Assembly (NCBI RefSeq): GCF_044377145.1
Contig: NZ_JBILJQ010000002.1
Coordinates: 62,001-126,000 of the forward strand
DNA length: 64,000 bases
Reading direction: 5' to 3'
Source: Aquimonas sp044377145
GTDB taxonomy: Bacteria; Pseudomonadota; Gammaproteobacteria; Xanthomonadales; Xanthomonadaceae
Every line of letters begins with the position of its first letter. Within the stretch, counting starts at the first letter, position 1. Position numbers and translations under genes: made by a program. Of this stretch, positions 61,093 to 64,000 are shown piece after piece. Under the pieces are notes generated by a model. It was not told the origin of the DNA and ran no database searches. It saw only the letters and a program-made list of their open reading frames with translations.

Positions 61093-63306
61093 ATGAATCC
61101 GCTGCGCAAGCTCCTGCCGGCAGCGCTGATTGCTCTTGGTCTCTATCTGGCCGGCGCGTGGCTGAGCAAAGAGTTCATGCGCAGCGCCGACGACGTCGCC
61201 TTGATCTGGCTGTCGGCCGGGGTGGGCTTTGCGATCGCGATCATTGCTGGCCGCTGGGGCTTGGTCGTGGTCGCGCTGTCGGCACTGCTTGTTCATCTGC
61301 TGATCGCGCCGGTGCAGCCGCTGTTCCTGCTGTACTCGGTGGCCGCCAACACGCTGGGTGCAGCGGCAGCGATGCTGGCCTTCAGGCTGATGGGCGGCAG
61401 TGCCCTCAGTCGGCTGACCGTGCGCACCGGTTTCGTGATCCTGATCGGCGGCATCGCGCTCGCCGGCACCAGCGCGGCCGTCGGTACGCTTGGCCTGGTG
61501 CACGTCACGATGGTGCCGGCCTCGAACTGGCCGAGCGTATTCATGGCCTGGGCGCTGGGCAATCTGTTCGGCGTGATCGCCCTCACCGCCACCCTGCTGC
61601 TGATCAGCACGGCGCTGCGGCGGCGCCTGGGGCTGCAGGATGCAGCCACGGTGCCGGAGCCGCGTCGGCACCCGGCCGAGTATCTGGCATGGGTGCTGTC
61701 GAGCCTGGGCGTGCTGGGCCTGGTGATGCTGGCCGGCGCCGCCAGCGGATCGCAGGCGCTGGGCTTGGCCGGCTTGCCGATGGCCATGCTGCTGTGGAGC
61801 GCGATCCGGTTTCCGGCCCTGCTGACCTTCATCGCCACCACCGTGATGGCCCTGGTGGTGACGATGCTGACCGGGCTTGGCATCGCCGGTTTCAGGATCC
61901 CCAGCGGCGCGATCGAAAGCGCGGTATTGGTGGCCTTCCTGTGCATCAGCATGGTGGTGCCGCAGGTGCTGGCCGGCGCCATTCACGAGAACCGAGTGGC
62001 GGCGCTGCGCCTGTTGCGCCGCGCCCTGCGCGACCCGCTGACCGGCCTGCCCAACCGAGCCGCCTTCGATGAGGACCTGCGCCGCACTTTGGCCAATCCC
62101 GCAGGACGGCCGCTGCTGGTGGCCTACCTCGATCTCGACCAGTTCAAGATCATCAACGACGCCCTGAGCCACGCCGCCGGCGACGCACTGCTGCGCGAGC
62201 TGGCCGGGCTGATGCGTGCCCTGCTGCCGGCGGATGCCGAGTTGTATCGGCTCGGTGGCGACGAATTCGCGGTGCTGCAGCCCTGCGTGCAGGACGCTGA
62301 AGCGAGCAGCCTGCTCGACTCGCTGTGCGAGCGCGTGGCCGACTTCCGTTTCGCCTGGGAGGCTGGCCTGATCTCGACCCAGGTCAGCATCGGCTATGCC
62401 TTGAGCGAGCGGCCCGCTGCCGACTACGGCGAACTGCTGGCCCAGGTCGATGCCGCCTGCTTCACCGCCAAGGAGCTTGGTGGCAATCGCGTGCAGCACG
62501 CCGCGCCCGGTGAACAGGCGGTGCGCGAGCGCACCTCGGCGATGCACTGGGTGCTGCGCATCAACGAGGCGCTGGAGCACGATCGCTTCGAACTGTTCTG
62601 CCAGGAAATCACCCCGCTCGATGGCGAGCAGGACGGGCGCCATCTGGAGATCCTGCTGCGCAAGCGCGAAGCCAGTACCGGCGCGCTGCTGCCACCGGCC
62701 GAGTTCAGCGCCGCCGCCGAGCGCTTCGGGCTCTCCGCGCGGCTCGACACCTGGGTGGTCGACCGCACCCTGAGCTGGCTGGAGGACCATCCGCAGGCCG
62801 CGGCCAGCGTGCGGCTGTGCTCGATCAATCTGTCGACCGCCTCGCTGGTGGACGCGAGCTTCGCCCGCTTCCTGCGCCAGCGCCTGGCCCGCAGCAGCTT
62901 CCCGCTGACCCGCCTGTGCTTCGAGATCACCGAAACCGGCGCGGTGCGCGACCTGGCCCGCGCGGTCGAGTTCATCAGCGGATTGCGCGCGTTGGGCTGC
63001 CGCTTCGCGCTGGACGACTTCGGCACCGGGTTCTGCTCGTTCTCCTACCTGCCCAAGCTCGATGTCGACCTGCTCAAGATCGACGGCAGCTTCGTGCGCG
63101 ACGCCGGCACCTCGCCGCTGGCCTTGGCGATCGTGCAGGCGATCGTACGCATCGCCCAGGTCACCGGCCGCAAGACCGTGGCCGAATGGGTCGAAACCCC
63201 CGCCCTGGTCGAGCGCATGCGCGAACTCGGCGTGGAGTACGTGCAGGGCTACGCCTTCAGCCGGCCGCAGCCGATTGCGGAGTTTTTTGCTGTGGGCAGG
63301 GAATAG
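61093..63306 (+). CDS. MASE1-GGDEF-EAL cyclic-di-GMP signalling protein
   Basis: 737 residues. The first 300 hold about eight hydrophobic helices resembling a MASE1 sensor (SADDVALIWLSAGVGFAIAI). The GGDEF domain at about 315-470 has DPLTGLPNRAAFD, LDLDQFKIINDALSHAAGD and an intact GGDEF motif. The EAL domain at about 490-730 reads LEILLRKREA at the signature (EIL rather than EAL), with EITETGAV, ALDDFGTGFCSFSYLPKLDV, LLKIDGSF and VAEWVETPA retained. It could both make and degrade cyclic di-GMP in response to a membrane signal. It stands alone and is divergent from pyrC. Confidence 0.92.
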   Translation: MNPLRKLLPAALIALGLYLAGAWLSKEFMRSADDVALIWLSAGVGFAIAIIAGRWGLVVVALSALLVHLLIAPVQPLFLLYSVAANTLGAAAAMLAFRLMGGSALSRLTVRTGFVILIGGIALAGTSAAVGTLGLVHVTMVPASNWPSVFMAWALGNLFGVIALTATLLLISTALRRRLGLQDAATVPEPRRHPAEYLAWVLSSLGVLGLVMLAGAASGSQALGLAGLPMAMLLWSAIRFPALLTFIATTVMALVVTMLTGLGIAGFRIPSGAIESAVLVAFLCISMVVPQVLAGAIHENRVAALRLLRRALRDPLTGLPNRAAFDEDLRRTLANPAGRPLLVAYLDLDQFKIINDALSHAAGDALLRELAGLMRALLPADAELYRLGGDEFAVLQPCVQDAEASSLLDSLCERVADFRFAWEAGLISTQVSIGYALSERPAADYGELLAQVDAACFTAKELGGNRVQHAAPGEQAVRERTSAMHWVLRINEALEHDRFELFCQEITPLDGEQDGRHLEILLRKREASTGALLPPAEFSAAAERFGLSARLDTWVVDRTLSWLEDHPQAAASVRLCSINLSTASLVDASFARFLRQRLARSSFPLTRLCFEITETGAVRDLARAVEFISGLRALGCRFALDDFGTGFCSFSYLPKLDVDLLKIDGSFVRDAGTSPLALAIVQAIVRIAQVTGRKTVAEWVETPALVERMRELGVEYVQGYAFSRPQPIAEFFAVGRE

Positions 63307-63321
63307 GGAATCGGGAATCGG
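63306..63321. repeat. GGGAATCGGGAATCGG repeat
   Basis: Two units of GGGAATCG directly at the stop codon of the GGDEF-EAL gene. The same motif in degenerate form occurs at 39851-39880, also just behind a stop. Probably a small dispersed repeat. Confidence 0.5.
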
Positions 63322-63388
63322 TGGCACCGGCCGAGCTGGCTGGATTGTGTTGATCGGCCATTGATCGCGCGGTCGTCCTGGCAATCGC

Positions 63389-64000
63389 TCACTCGAAGCC
63401 GTTGGCGAACAGCGCGTCCCCGGCCGGCGCGAACACCGCGGCGACCTCGGTGTCGCCATCGATGCGCAGGCGGCAGGTCGTGCCCGTGCAAGCGCCGGCC
63501 CAGCGATCAAAGCGGAAGCCGGGTGCGGCGGTCGCGGTGAGGGTGACCTCGGTGTCACCGGCGAACGGCGCCACGCACGTCGGCGAACACGCAATGCCGG
63601 CCGGGCTGCTGCTGACCGAGCCGGTGCCGCCGCTACGCAGCACCGTGAGATTCCCCGGCGCCCCGCGCAGGCGGATGCGCGTCACGAACCAGTCGTAGTC
63701 GGCAGGATCGGCGATGCCTGCGCCGCGGAAATCTCCGACCACGATCAGATGCTGGGCGCCCTGATTGTCTGATTCCAGTACCGCGCCATCGAAGGCCCAG
63801 GCGCGCGGCGCCGGGCCGCCGTTCGCTCCGCCGCTGGGCACGCGGTACTGCTGTGAGCCCTCGAAGCCGAAGGCCAGATTCGGAGGAAAGGCGAGGTTGT
63901 CCGGAGGCCCGCCACTCATCGCGACAAAGAAGCTGTCCTGCTCGCCTGTGCATTGATTGGACTCGGTGCACAGGCGCAGAGCACCGAGCAACACGTGTTT
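63389..64000 (-). CDS. C-terminal part of a secreted protein with an InlB-type repeat domain (runs off the window)
   Basis: About 203 codons are visible and the frame is open to the window edge, so the N-terminus is missing. The C-terminal part (VTLTATAAPGFRFDRWAGAC and DGDTEVAAVFAP) matches the divergent InlB B-repeat domain (Flg_new_2), common in secreted proteins. The cysteine pairs CSPTC and CTGTTC fit disulfides. The upstream part (VVGDFRGAGIADPADYDWFV) is unassigned. The very end is GDALFANGFE, resembling the ELFKDGFE near the end of the protein at 53620-56328. Confidence 0.8.
   Translation of the reverse strand, partial: KHVLLGALRLCTESNQCTGEQDSFFVAMSGGPPDNLAFPPNLAFGFEGSQQYRVPSGGANGGPAPRAWAFDGAVLESDNQGAQHLIVVGDFRGAGIADPADYDWFVTRIRLRGAPGNLTVLRSGGTGSVSSSPAGIACSPTCVAPFAGDTEVTLTATAAPGFRFDRWAGACTGTTCRLRIDGDTEVAAVFAPAGDALFANGFE

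Noticed and set aside
61081..63594. 837-codon minus-strand open frame opposite the GGDEF-EAL gene
   Set aside because: Antisense to intact GGDEF and EAL motifs, with low-complexity Gln/Ala/Arg-rich translation.

Overview
The window is high-GC gammaproteobacterial chromosomal DNA. Its gene content and small interspersed repeats suggest the Lysobacterales (Xanthomonadales) or a near relative: a VolA-like surface lipase, an oxidoreductase beginning MDLKSGYPYW, a repeat starting GTAGGTTGGACCAAGCGCAGC-like sequence, and tandem GGGAATCGGGAATCGG. This placement is an inference from patterns, not from a marker gene. No rRNA, tRNA or CRISPR array was seen.

Region 1 (242-25442, all minus strand) is a compact biosynthetic operon. 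In order of transcription it encodes a NusG-like elongation factor, a long leader with a decayed nusG copy, a 3515-residue trans-AT polyketide synthase (PksA), a class III aminotransferase, a second PKS (PksB) ending in a thioesterase, an RND/MMPL transporter, a LolA-like periplasmic protein, a DUF1302-like outer-membrane barrel, a short GMC oxidoreductase and two tandem membrane-anchored START proteins. PksA reads ACP - MprF/GNAT-like domain - tryptophanase-like PLP lyase - KS - DH - KR - ACP - KS - degenerate DH. PksB reads ACP - KS0 (both catalytic histidines replaced) - ACP - TE. No acyltransferase domain is present, so malonyl units must come from elsewhere. The downstream genes look like a machine that moves a lipid-like product from the inner to the outer membrane.

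Region 2 (about 25850-29700) holds a decayed IS3-family transposase, a GYF/pilin-like protein, a 160-bp terminal-inverted-repeat element, and a PHB-depolymerase-type esterase with a ribbon-helix-helix regulator and a likely operator. A second copy of the 160-bp element lies at the window start, so two direct copies bracket the PKS operon.

Region 3 (30174-42648) is envelope and housekeeping: a YflT-like stress protein, a DAO-type oxidoreductase, hemerythrin, a phospholipase D/cardiolipin synthase, a PQ-loop protein, a possible 23-residue membrane peptide, a Yip1-MacA-MacB-FtsX operon, a LytS-type histidine kinase and an SDR protein.

Region 4 (42818-52077) is a second lipid-handling locus: VolA-type lipase lipoprotein, DUF1302 barrel, DUF1329, terminator, YCF48-like propeller and RND transporter. 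Its layout parallels the export arm of the PKS operon.

Region 5 (52528-64000) has a VKOR-thioredoxin fusion, a large secreted beta-propeller protein, a multidomain GH16 glucanase with a 32-serine linker, dihydroorotase (pyrC), a MASE1-GGDEF-EAL protein and the 3' end of a secreted protein. Two secreted proteins here share a C-terminal LFxxGFE-like tail.
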